NCBI GenBank assembly: GCA_026712885.1
Contig: JAPOPO010000328.1
Location: 1 to 6,965 of the forward strand
Direction of reading: 5' to 3'
Source: Rhodospirillales bacterium
GTDB taxonomy: Bacteria > Pseudomonadota > Alphaproteobacteria > UBA828
Length of the DNA stretch: 6,965 bases
In this document: one piece after another, positions 1 through 5,637 of the stretch
Numbering within the stretch: position 1 is the first letter of the stretch
How the letters are laid out: every line of letters begins with the position of its first letter
Translations under genes and position numbers: made by a program
The notes under the pieces: model-generated
Databases searched by the model: none
Told to the model about the DNA's origin: nothing
The model's input: only the letters and a program-made list of their open reading frames with translations

Positions 1-22
1 GGCCGGGCGGTCCGGTCGCGGC

Positions 23-38
23 GGCGCAAAATTGTGCC
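23..38. repeat. Short imperfect palindrome upstream of the IS21 relic
   Basis: The 16 bases GGCGCAAAATTGTGCC form an inverted repeat with one G-T wobble and a central A-A mismatch. It lies about 40 bases ahead of the IstA-like start, where an IS21 left end or an operator could sit. It is too short to assign; it may be chance. Confidence 0.2.
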
Positions 39-76
39 ATCCATGGCCTTTTGTCTGTTTCGGCGAGGGGCGGGGG

Positions 77-211
77 ATGTACGGGGTGGAGCTCTATGCG
101 GCGGTTCGGCTTACGGTCGTCGATGAGGGTCTGAGCCACAGGGAAGTGTCGTCCCGAAGGGCGCAATCGGGAAAGCGGCCTGCGGGCTTGCCATGCAGCC
201 GTCGGGAGTGA
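77..211 (+). pseudogene. Remnant of IS21-family IstA transposase, N-terminal fragment
   Basis: The reading frame from ATG 77 gives 44 residues that begin MYGVELYAAVRLTVVDEGLS followed by HREVSSRR. This is the characteristic opening of IS21-family IstA proteins (V-E-x-Y-A-x-V-R, then E-G-x-S-x-R-E-A-x-R), the start of the helix-turn-helix DNA-binding region. Full IstA proteins are several hundred residues long, whereas here the similarity ends after about residue 28 and the frame stops at TGA 209-211. Just after the break another frame (from base 159) reads G-R-N-R-E-S, which resembles the G-I-x-R-x-T/S that normally follows, so a frameshift is likely. No IstB and no rest of IstA is present, so this is a dead fragment. 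A purine-rich stretch just ahead of the ATG could be its old ribosome binding site. Similarity is judged by eye from memory of the family. Confidence 0.62.
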
Positions 212-223
212 CAGGTTTCGGGT

Positions 224-1090
224 ATGCTAGCAGGAAGGAGCCCGGCGATAATTTCGCGCCGTCACTTTCTCGCAACCTCGGCCGCCGCGGTGCTGCTGCC
301 CTCGGCGGCCCGCGCTGTCGGCGCGCCGATGCCGATCTTCGACGCTCATATCCATTTCAGCCACGACGCCGCCGATCGGTTTTCCGCCGGCGAAGCTGTC
401 GCCATTTTGGAGAAGGCGGGGCTGAAGCGGGCGCTGGTGTCGAGCTCGGGCGACGCCGGCACCCGCGCGCTCCACGCCGCGGCGCCTGACCTTGTCCTGC
501 CCAGCCTGCGCCCCTATCGTCGGCGCGGCGAAATCCACAGCTGGATCGACGATTCATCGGTGATCGACTTCCTTGAAGACCGTCTGAAGCGCTTCAAGTG
601 GGTCGCGGTCGGCGAATTCCACCTCTTCACCGCGCAAACCGGCAAGGCCGTGCCGCGGCGCATGATCGAGCTGGCACGGCAACACAATCTTCTGCTGCAC
701 GCCCATTCGGACGCCGGCGCGGTCGACGGGATCTTTGCCCAATGGCCGGAAGCGCGGGTGCTGTGGGCCCATGCCGGCTTCGTCGGACCGGATGTCGTCG
801 GCCCGATGCTCGGAAAGCACGCGAACTTGTGGACCGATTTGGCCTTCCGCAGCGAACACGCCCATGACGGCCGGGTCGACGACGACTGGCGCAGCCTGTT
901 CGCCACCTTCCCGGACCGCGTCATGGTCGGCACCGACACCTTCACGCCGGAGCGCTGGCACTATGTCGTCCGACACGCCGAGTGGACCAGGGAATGGCTG
1001 GCCGACCTGCCACCCGGCCTCGCCGAAAAAATCGCCTGGCGCAACGGCGAGGCGATGATCCGGCCGCACTTGGCAAACCTCCACACATAA
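224..1090 (+). CDS. Tat-exported amidohydrolase family (metal-dependent hydrolase) protein
   Basis: This 288-residue protein looks like an amidohydrolase-2 type TIM-barrel enzyme acting in the periplasm. Residues 11-16 (SRRHFL) form a twin-arginine motif, followed by an alanine-rich hydrophobic stretch and a likely cleavage after A31 (AARA). Candidate metal ligands are the HxH motif D40-A-H42-I-H44 at the end of strand 1, H159/H161 in LHAHSD, H183 in WAHAG and D238 in MVGTDTF; E131 and H133 in GEFHL may also line the site. This is the usual amidohydrolase set, so the protein should be active. The substrate is unknown. An in-frame TGA at 209-211 forces the start downstream, and ATG 224 is the only standard start before the Tat motif. 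However, a strong Shine-Dalgarno lies inside the coding region at 232-240, so the true start may be a non-AUG codon at 248 or 251. It leads a run with the next two genes, 2 nt from the following start. Confidence 0.85.
   Translation: MLAGRSPAIISRRHFLATSAAAVLLPSAARAVGAPMPIFDAHIHFSHDAADRFSAGEAVAILEKAGLKRALVSSSGDAGTRALHAAAPDLVLPSLRPYRRRGEIHSWIDDSSVIDFLEDRLKRFKWVAVGEFHLFTAQTGKAVPRRMIELARQHNLLLHAHSDAGAVDGIFAQWPEARVLWAHAGFVGPDVVGPMLGKHANLWTDLAFRSEHAHDGRVDDDWRSLFATFPDRVMVGTDTFTPERWHYVVRHAEWTREWLADLPPGLAEKIAWRNGEAMIRPHLANLHT
232..240 (+). promoter_or_regulatory. Strong Shine-Dalgarno inside the annotated 5' end of the amidohydrolase gene
   Basis: AGGAAGGAG is an excellent ribosome binding site, placed 7 nt before the in-frame ATA at 248 and 10 nt before ATT at 251. 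Starting there would give a textbook Tat signal opening (M-I-S-R-R-H-F-L). In contrast ATG 224 has only a weak AGG at 213-215 before it. Either the gene uses a rare start codon or an ancestral ATG at 248 has mutated to ATA. Confidence 0.5.
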
Positions 1091-1092
1091 CC

Positions 1093-1497
1093 GTGGCCCG
1101 GTGGCGCCTCGGCGGACCGGCGCTGGCGGCCGCACTCGTGCTCGCAACCGGCCAGGCGGTGGCCTGCGACCGTCCAGAAGGTTGGACCGGCGGCGCGAGA
1201 ATCGCCGGCGAGCTATGGACGTCATGGTGGCAATCGGAACCCGCCGCCATCCCGGTCGGCGCGCATTTTTCCATCCGCTTCCATCTGTGCGGGCCTCCGG
1301 TCGATCGGGTCAAGGCGCGCGGTTGGATGCCGGACCACCGGCACGGCATGAACTACCGGCCCACGGTGACGCTGAACGGCTCGTCCGGAACGGCCGAAGG
1401 CCTGATGTTCCACATGCCGGGGCGCTGGCAGCTGATTCTGGATGTCCGCGGCGCAGTGGGCCGGGAGAAGTTGACCGCCGAATCGGTGCTGGAGTGA
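1093..1497 (+). CDS. Small secreted YtkA/FixH-like protein, possible copper-binding partner
   Basis: This 134-residue protein starts at GTG 1093, 2 nt after the amidohydrolase stop. That start yields a clean signal peptide: basic MARWR, an alanine/leucine core, and cleavage after A24 (AVA before C25). A lipobox is not convincing because position -3 is alanine, not leucine. The mature part carries W-M-P-D-H-R-H-G-M-N-Y at 78-88 and F-H-M-P-G-R-W at 106-112, the spacing and pattern of YtkA/FixH-like beta-sandwich domains, where an MP...HGM segment precedes a MPG-x-W strand. Met and His in these motifs could bind copper; this is inference. C25 and C66 could form a disulfide. It is tryptophan-rich (W31, W42, W45, W46, W78, W112 in the mature part). 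Its stop TGA overlaps the next start (GTGA 1494-1497), so it is coupled to the di-haem peroxidase. No good Shine-Dalgarno precedes it, which suits re-initiation from the upstream gene. Confidence 0.68.
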   Translation: MARWRLGGPALAAALVLATGQAVACDRPEGWTGGARIAGELWTSWWQSEPAAIPVGAHFSIRFHLCGPPVDRVKARGWMPDHRHGMNYRPTVTLNGSSGTAEGLMFHMPGRWQLILDVRGAVGREKLTAESVLE

Positions 1498-2720
1498 CGC
1501 CCTGGCGCTCCGGCGCATCCGTCGCCGCCCGGCTTTCGGGGTTTGCAATTGTAATCTGTGTTTTTTCGGGCATCGCCGCGCCGGCGCCGGCGCTCGATTT
1601 CACTGCCGAGGAGGAACGCCGGATTCTGCGCCACGGGCCCTGGCCGCCGGCCTTGCAGCTCGATCCGAGCAATCGGGTTTCCGGCAATCCGGCCGCCATC
1701 GCCTTCGGCCGGGCGCTGTTCTTCGAGCCGCGCCTGTCGATCTCCGGTGCGATCTCCTGCGCAACCTGTCATCCGCCGGAGCGGGCCTGGACCGACGGCC
1801 TGCCGCGCAGCCGTGGACAGCAGACCGTCGACCGAAACGCGCCCAGCCTGTTCAACCTGCGCTTCAACCGCTGGTTCGGCTGGGACGGAGCGCAGGACTC
1901 GCTGTGGGCGCAAAACCTGCGGCCCCTGCTCGACCGACGCGAAATGGGTGTCGGCCCCGGCGGCGCGGCGCGGCTGGTTCGCACCGACCGGCAGCTTTCC
2001 TGCGGTTACCGGCGTGCGTTCGGCGAAGCGCCCGGCGCAGACGACGCACGGCTATTCGTCGATCTCGGCAAGGCACTGGCGGCGTTCCTGGAAGCGCAAG
2101 TCACCGGCCGCACGCCGTTCGATGATTTCCGCGACGCCCTGGCGCGGGGCGATGCTGCCGGCCGTGCCCGTTATCCCGCCGCTGCCAAGCGCGGCCTGCG
2201 CCTGTTCATCGGCGGGGGCAACTGCGTCTTCTGCCATTTCGGCCCGGCCTTTACCAACGGCGAGTTCGCCGACGCCGGCGTGTCGCATTTCATCGAACCC
2301 GGCCGGGTCGATCCCGGCCGGTACGGCGGCATCCGCAAGTTACGGCAGAGCCCGTACACCCTGTTGGGCCGCTTCAACGACGATGCAGGGCGCTCCACCG
2401 CCGCCAAGACCCGCTATGTTCACCTGCGCCAAAGCAACTTCGGCGAGTTCCGGGTGCCGGGTCTGCGCAACGTGGCGCTCACCGCGCCTTACATGCATGC
2501 CGGCAGCCTCGAGACGCTCGCCGACGTCGCCCACCACTACTCGACTCTCGACGAGGAGCGGCTGCACGCCGGCGGCGAACGGATTCTGCGCCGCCTGGAC
2601 CTGAGCGTGCGCGAACAGGCCGACCTCGTCGCCTTTCTCGAAACGCTGACGGAAAAAGCACCGCTTCACGAATTCGTAGAGGACACCGGCAACGCCGTCT
2701 GCCGCCAACCCGTGCAATAG
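1494..2720 (+). CDS. Di-haem cytochrome c peroxidase / MauG-like protein
   Basis: This 408-residue protein belongs to the bacterial di-haem peroxidase (CcpA/MauG) family, which uses hydrogen peroxide in the periplasm. It starts at GTG 1494 inside the stop of the preceding gene, and residues 13-34 form a signal peptide. The first c-type haem site is C89-A-T-C92-H93, followed by the family segment RNAPSLFN near 114-121 and FGWDG near 128-132. The second haem site is C244-V-F-C247-H248. The conserved FRVPGLRNVALTAPYMHAGS lies at 319-338. Downstream, where CcpA enzymes have the axial Met of the high-potential haem, this protein appears to have Y349 (V-A-H-H-Y), the MauG-like choice. That alignment is by eye. 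Length and both haem motifs are complete. Coupling to the small Trp-rich secreted protein suggests that protein is its substrate or redox partner. A simple peroxide-detoxifying role is the alternative. Confidence 0.88.
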   Translation: MTPWRSGASVAARLSGFAIVICVFSGIAAPAPALDFTAEEERRILRHGPWPPALQLDPSNRVSGNPAAIAFGRALFFEPRLSISGAISCATCHPPERAWTDGLPRSRGQQTVDRNAPSLFNLRFNRWFGWDGAQDSLWAQNLRPLLDRREMGVGPGGAARLVRTDRQLSCGYRRAFGEAPGADDARLFVDLGKALAAFLEAQVTGRTPFDDFRDALARGDAAGRARYPAAAKRGLRLFIGGGNCVFCHFGPAFTNGEFADAGVSHFIEPGRVDPGRYGGIRKLRQSPYTLLGRFNDDAGRSTAAKTRYVHLRQSNFGEFRVPGLRNVALTAPYMHAGSLETLADVAHHYSTLDEERLHAGGERILRRLDLSVREQADLVAFLETLTEKAPLHEFVEDTGNAVCRQPVQ

Positions 2721-2723
2721 TAT

Positions 2724-2748
2724 GGTCAGGCCCGTCGGCCGGAGGACC
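2724..2748 (+). other. Small hairpin in the spacer covering the CMD-gene ribosome binding site
   Basis: GGTC (2724-2727) can pair with GACC (2745-2748), and inside it GGCC (2729-2732) with GGCC (2737-2740) around a 4-nt loop. The right arm includes part of the Shine-Dalgarno GGAGGA at 2741-2746. There is no T-tract, so it is not a terminator. It might reduce translation of the next gene, but such small GC hairpins are common by chance here. Confidence 0.22.
2741..2746 (+). promoter_or_regulatory. Ribosome binding site of the CMD-family gene
   Basis: GGAGGA lies 9 nt before ATG 2756 and fixes that start. The earlier ATG at 2722 is out of frame. Confidence 0.7.
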
Positions 2749-2755
2749 GCTGCCC

Positions 2756-3337
2756 ATGTCACGACTGCCCCTTGCCGACCCGCAAGACCTGCCGCCCTTC
2801 CTCAAGAGCATGCACGACGGTGCCGGCGAAGGTGACTGGTCCACGCGCCACTGCGCCCGCGCGTTCGCCGCGCACCCCGACATCCTGGAGCGCTATCTGG
2901 CCTTCTACTACCCGTTCCATGCGAGCGAGCCCGGAAGCGTTCTCGATGGCCGGATCAAGGAGCTGGTGAGGCTCCGCATCGCCACTCTCAACGGCTGCCA
3001 GACCTGCAAGGCGGCGCGTCTCGCGCCGAGCGACGTGAGCGAGCAGGAGGCGGCGATCGGGGTCGACGACCCGACTGAAGCGGCATTCTCGGGGCGGGAG
3101 CGGGCTGCGCTCGCGCTCGCGGAACAGATGGCGCTTGATCACCTGAGCTTCGACGACACGGCGATGCGCGGGCTGCGGCAGCACTTCTCCCACGCCGAGA
3201 CGTTGGAGTTGATGATGATGATCGGCCAGTACATCGGTTTCGGCCGGATGCTCGCGATGCTCCAGCTCGAAGAGACGCATTGCCCGATCGAGCCGGCCGC
3301 CGATCCTCAGCCCCAGACCGCAGGGTCCTTGAGGTAG
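2756..3337 (+). CDS. Carboxymuconolactone decarboxylase (CMD)/AhpD-like protein
   Basis: This 193-residue cytosolic protein has the all-helical CMD/AhpD fold signature. E69 is followed 12 residues later by C81-Q-T-C84, preceded by the helix R-I-K-E-L-V-R-L-R-I-A. In AhpD the set is Glu, CxxC and a His four residues after the second Cys; here that position is R88, so the proton-relay His is missing. The C-terminal helix E-L-M-M-M-I-G-Q-Y-I-G-F-G-R is also typical of the family. Redox-active cysteines suggest a peroxidase or disulfide-reductase activity, but many family members are uncharacterised and ring-cleavage decarboxylase activity should not be assumed. It begins 35 nt after the peroxidase stop and may be the fourth gene of that operon, where a thiol peroxidase role would fit. 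Its last 31 nt overlap the converging ADC-family gene. Confidence 0.8.
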   Translation: MSRLPLADPQDLPPFLKSMHDGAGEGDWSTRHCARAFAAHPDILERYLAFYYPFHASEPGSVLDGRIKELVRLRIATLNGCQTCKAARLAPSDVSEQEAAIGVDDPTEAAFSGRERAALALAEQMALDHLSFDDTAMRGLRQHFSHAETLELMMMIGQYIGFGRMLAMLQLEETHCPIEPAADPQPQTAGSLR

Positions 3338-4095
3338 TCGTGCACAACGCGGCCGAAGTTCAGGTCGAAGTCGACGACGGCGAAGAAGCCGCCGAGGATG
3401 CGCACGGGCGCCAGCTGATGCCATGAGTCGGCGGCCGTGCTCGCCAGCGTGAGCGCGGCGCGGCCGGCGTAAAGCTCGGGGCTGCCGTCCCCGCTCTTGC
3501 GCAGCGCGCCCTCCACATCGAGCCGCACCAGCTCGGAGACGCTCGGCCGCTCGGCGGTCTCCGCGCTCGGGATGTGGCGGTACGAGAGCACCGGCGCCTC
3601 GGCGAGCTCGTCGGGAGATGCCTTGCGGTCGCACACCATCGACGCTGTCATCAGGCGCTGCCCGCGCGGCCGCTCCACGGTGAACAGAAGCTGCTCCATG
3701 TAGGGCATGGAATCGGCGCCCCAGTTGTGCTCGATCACGGCGATCTTCTTGGCGTAACCCCAGATCTCGCGGCCTGCCCCGAGGGGGATGTCGTTATCGA
3801 CCAGGATCGACGGCTGATACATGTAGCGCGTATCGCCCAGCTTCGCGTCGACCATGACGAAGGCCTCGTGATAGGGGCCAAAGGCGGAAAACGGGACCCA
3901 GCGGGACCAGGAGGTGCAGATCACCGGATCGTCCGCCGGCTCCAGATGGGGCGGCAGCAGCTCGTTCACCGCGTCGCTGTCGGCCTCGTAACGGATCATC
4001 AGGTCCTGCACGCCGCGGAATGGATAGGGCGGCTCTGCGTACATCGGGCCACCGAGCGGCATGCTGAAGTTTCGTTTGAAGCTCTCGATATCCAT
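3307..4095 (-). CDS. Acetoacetate decarboxylase (ADC) family protein, copy 1 (Lys-Lys and Glu present)
   Basis: This 262-residue protein matches the ADC fold family in length and motifs. The segment G-R-E-I-W-G-Y-A-K116-K117-I-A corresponds to the E-L-S-A-Y-P-K-K-L segment of Clostridium ADC, where Lys115 forms the Schiff base and Lys116 lowers its pKa. E77 lies exactly 39 residues before K116, the same distance as Glu76 from Lys115, so it is the probable equivalent. Glu61 and Arg29 of the clostridial enzyme have no clear match; the nearest arginine is R27. It is therefore probably a Schiff-base enzyme (decarboxylase or aldolase/dehydratase-like) on a beta-keto or related acid, not necessarily acetoacetate. 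The start ATG 4095 is supported by the GAGGAA site. It lies 24 nt after the stop of the paralogous gene and is the last gene of the liv-like operon. Its 3' end overlaps the convergent CMD gene. Confidence 0.82.
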   Translation of the reverse strand: MDIESFKRNFSMPLGGPMYAEPPYPFRGVQDLMIRYEADSDAVNELLPPHLEPADDPVICTSWSRWVPFSAFGPYHEAFVMVDAKLGDTRYMYQPSILVDNDIPLGAGREIWGYAKKIAVIEHNWGADSMPYMEQLLFTVERPRGQRLMTASMVCDRKASPDELAEAPVLSYRHIPSAETAERPSVSELVRLDVEGALRKSGDGSPELYAGRAALTLASTAADSWHQLAPVRILGGFFAVVDFDLNFGRVVHDYLKDPAVWG

Positions 4096-4103
4096 GACGT
4101 GGA

Positions 4104-4109
4104 TTCCTC
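4104..4109 (-). promoter_or_regulatory. Ribosome binding site of ADC-family copy 1
   Basis: On the minus strand GAGGAA stands 8 nt before ATG 4095. It lies wholly within the 24-nt intergenic gap. Confidence 0.65.
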
Positions 4110-4119
4110 GTGCGCGCGG

Positions 4120-4893
4120 CTAACGGTTGTCGGTATCGAGCGCCGACCAGTCGTCGAGACGGCCGTAGAGATAGGGCACGAACGCATCGGCCGGCAGCCG
4201 GGCGAGCGGGCGGCAGGTGGAGTGAAGATCGCCCTCGATGTAGGAGGCGCCCCGCACCCCGCATATCTCGATGTCGGCCAGCGGGTCGTGCACGGTGGAG
4301 CGAAGCGCGAGCGTACCCGTCCCTTCCCGCCGGACGGTCAAGTGGTTGTCGAACTCGGCGAGGGTGAGGACCGGATCGTCCTCGAGTCCGACGCCGGTGC
4401 AAGACGGCAGCGCCTTGATGTTGAAGTTGGCGCCCTTCTCCCGGCTCGGCTCGCGGGCGTTCGGCAGCGTCGCCTCGATCTCGATCACGCGCGTGCCGAG
4501 CCGCTCGACATGGCCGTGCATGGCATCGCCGCGCCGCTGCAGGCGTGTCGTGGCCTGCTTCTTCGGCTCGCCGAAGAGGTCACGGCCGAAGATGATCGCG
4601 TGGTCCTGGTCCATGAACATCGCGAGCACGTAGGGCGCCTCGATCTCCCCGTGGCGGGCCATGACGTAGATCGCCCCGCCGGCGAAGTCGGCCACGCAGT
4701 TGGAGCGCCAGCGCCCCACCATCGCCGTCACCGACGGCTCCGCCACGGGCTCCAGCCCCGGCGGCAGCACCTCGGCCACGATCTCCGGCCGCGTGAGGAA
4801 TTCGATCATCAGCATCTCGGCGCCGACGAAGCGCGGCCGTTTCAGCACCGCCTCGATGCGCTTCACTTCCTCGGGCGTTTTCACGAAGCCCAT
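4120..4893 (-). CDS. Acetoacetate decarboxylase (ADC) family protein, copy 2 (diverged active site)
   Basis: This 257-residue protein is a distant paralogue of the next gene. Both share L-P-P-x-L-E-P near residues 43-49, an R-W dipeptide soon after, and a Lys-Lys motif: here F-G-R-D-L-F-G-E-P-K111-K112. Counting back 39 residues from K111 without gaps gives G72, so the equivalent of clostridial Glu76 is absent (A-D-F-A-G-G). Where copy 1 has R27, this protein has V23. The Schiff-base lysine pair is therefore kept, but the surrounding pocket differs. A role as a non-decarboxylating member (for example aldol/dehydratase chemistry on a keto acid), or as a partner subunit of copy 1, is possible but unproven. 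The start ATG 4893 has a strong Shine-Dalgarno. The gene begins 35 nt after the livF-like stop, so it probably belongs to the same transcript as the transporter. Confidence 0.8.
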   Translation of the reverse strand: MGFVKTPEEVKRIEAVLKRPRFVGAEMLMIEFLTRPEIVAEVLPPGLEPVAEPSVTAMVGRWRSNCVADFAGGAIYVMARHGEIEAPYVLAMFMDQDHAIIFGRDLFGEPKKQATTRLQRRGDAMHGHVERLGTRVIEIEATLPNAREPSREKGANFNIKALPSCTGVGLEDDPVLTLAEFDNHLTVRREGTGTLALRSTVHDPLADIEICGVRGASYIEGDLHSTCRPLARLPADAFVPYLYGRLDDWSALDTDNR

Positions 4894-4901
4894 GGTACGT
4901 G

Positions 4902-4908
4902 CCTCCTC
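4902..4908 (-). promoter_or_regulatory. Ribosome binding site of ADC-family copy 2
   Basis: On the minus strand GAGGAGG stands 8 nt before ATG 4893. It is the strongest ribosome binding site in the minus-strand operon, suggesting the enzyme is made at higher level than the transporter ATPases, which have weak sites. Confidence 0.7.
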
Positions 4909-4928
4909 GTTTGGGCGGCGCAGCTCCC

Positions 4929-5636
4929 TCAGGCGCCCAGATAGGCGCGCCGCAACCGCTCTGAATCCCTGAGCGCGTCGACGGTGCCGCTGAAGCTCAC
5001 CTCGCCGCTGGAGATGACCACGCCGTTGTCGGCGACCCTGAGTGCGAAGTCGGCGTTCTGCTCGGCGACGACGATGGTGAGCCCCAGCGCCTTGAGGGCG
5101 CGGAACGTCTCGACGAGCGTGTTGATGATGGCGGGCGCGAGCCCGAGCGTCGGCTCGTCCACCATCAGCAGGCGGGGCTGCGCCATCAGGCCGCGCGCGA
5201 TGGTGAGCTGCTGTTGCTCGCCGCCGGAGAGCGTGCCGCCCGCCTGCCGGGCGCGTTCCTTGAGAATGGGGAACATCGCGTAGTTCCGCTCGATCAGCTC
5301 GCGCGTCTTCGCCCGTTCGCGAATGTGAACGGTGGCACCCACCAGCAGATTGTCGAGCACGCTCATCTCCGGGAAGATGCGGCGCCCTTCGGGAACGTGG
5401 GCGATCCCGTCCAGCACGATCCTGTCCGGCGCGCGCTTGAGAAGCGACTTCCCCTCGAAATCGATCCGTCCCCCGAGCGGGCGCATGAGGCCGCTGATCG
5501 CCCGCAGGATCGAGGTCTTGCCAGCGCCATTGGGGCCGAGCAATGCGCAGACTTCCCCCTCGTCGACCGAAAGGCTGAAACCCCGCACCACGCGGTTCAC
5601 GCCGTAGGCCAGCGTCAGATCGTCGATCTCCAGCAT
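4929..5636 (-). CDS. livF: LivF-type ABC transporter ATP-binding protein
   Basis: This 235-residue ATPase is of the LivF class of the branched-chain amino acid/HAAT transporter family and sits on the cytoplasmic face with LivG. Walker A is G-P-N-G-A-G-K-T at 34-41. V-P-E-G-R-R-I-F at 81-88 is the usual LivF form of the Q-loop region. The signature is L-S-G-G-E at 136-140, Walker B L-L-M-V-D-E-P at 156-162, and A-E-Q-N at 191-194 replaces the switch histidine, as is normal for LivF. Length is typical. The start ATG is one base after the livG stop (TGA-G-ATG), so translation is coupled. HAAT-family systems carry amino acids but also amides, urea and aromatic or other carboxylates. With two ADC-family genes downstream, an organic acid substrate is as likely as leucine. 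The symbol denotes family, not proven substrate. Confidence 0.92.
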   Translation of the reverse strand: MLEIDDLTLAYGVNRVVRGFSLSVDEGEVCALLGPNGAGKTSILRAISGLMRPLGGRIDFEGKSLLKRAPDRIVLDGIAHVPEGRRIFPEMSVLDNLLVGATVHIRERAKTRELIERNYAMFPILKERARQAGGTLSGGEQQQLTIARGLMAQPRLLMVDEPTLGLAPAIINTLVETFRALKALGLTIVVAEQNADFALRVADNGVVISSGEVSFSGTVDALRDSERLRRAYLGA

Positions 5637-5637
5637 C

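Noticed and set aside
30..60. Sigma-70-like promoter (TTGTGC near 32, TTGTCT near 54)
   Set aside because: The -10 match is poor and the spacing is short (about 15-16 nt); not supportable.
982..1092. Upstream ATG extension of the YtkA-like gene overlapping the amidohydrolase
   Set aside because: It would add 37 Arg/Pro-rich residues before a clear signal peptide; GTG 1093 places the signal peptide at the N-terminus.
2298..2320. Repeated CCCGGCCGG palindromes
   Set aside because: They encode the repeated P-G-R of the peroxidase (E-P-G-R-V-D-P-G-R) and are expected from GC-rich codon use.
1558..2604. A 348-codon plus-strand frame inside the peroxidase gene
   Set aside because: Out of frame with both CXXCH motifs and composed mainly of Arg, Ser and Pro; an overlapping shadow.
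2724..2748. Terminator between the peroxidase and CMD genes
   Set aside because: A hairpin is possible but has no following T-tract and overlaps the next ribosome binding site, so it is not a rho-independent terminator.
3574..4944. A 456-codon open frame on the plus strand opposite the two ADC-family genes
   Set aside because: Its product is rich in Arg, His and Gly with no recognisable domain, and it runs antisense through two well-supported genes. High GC at third codon positions readily opens such frames.
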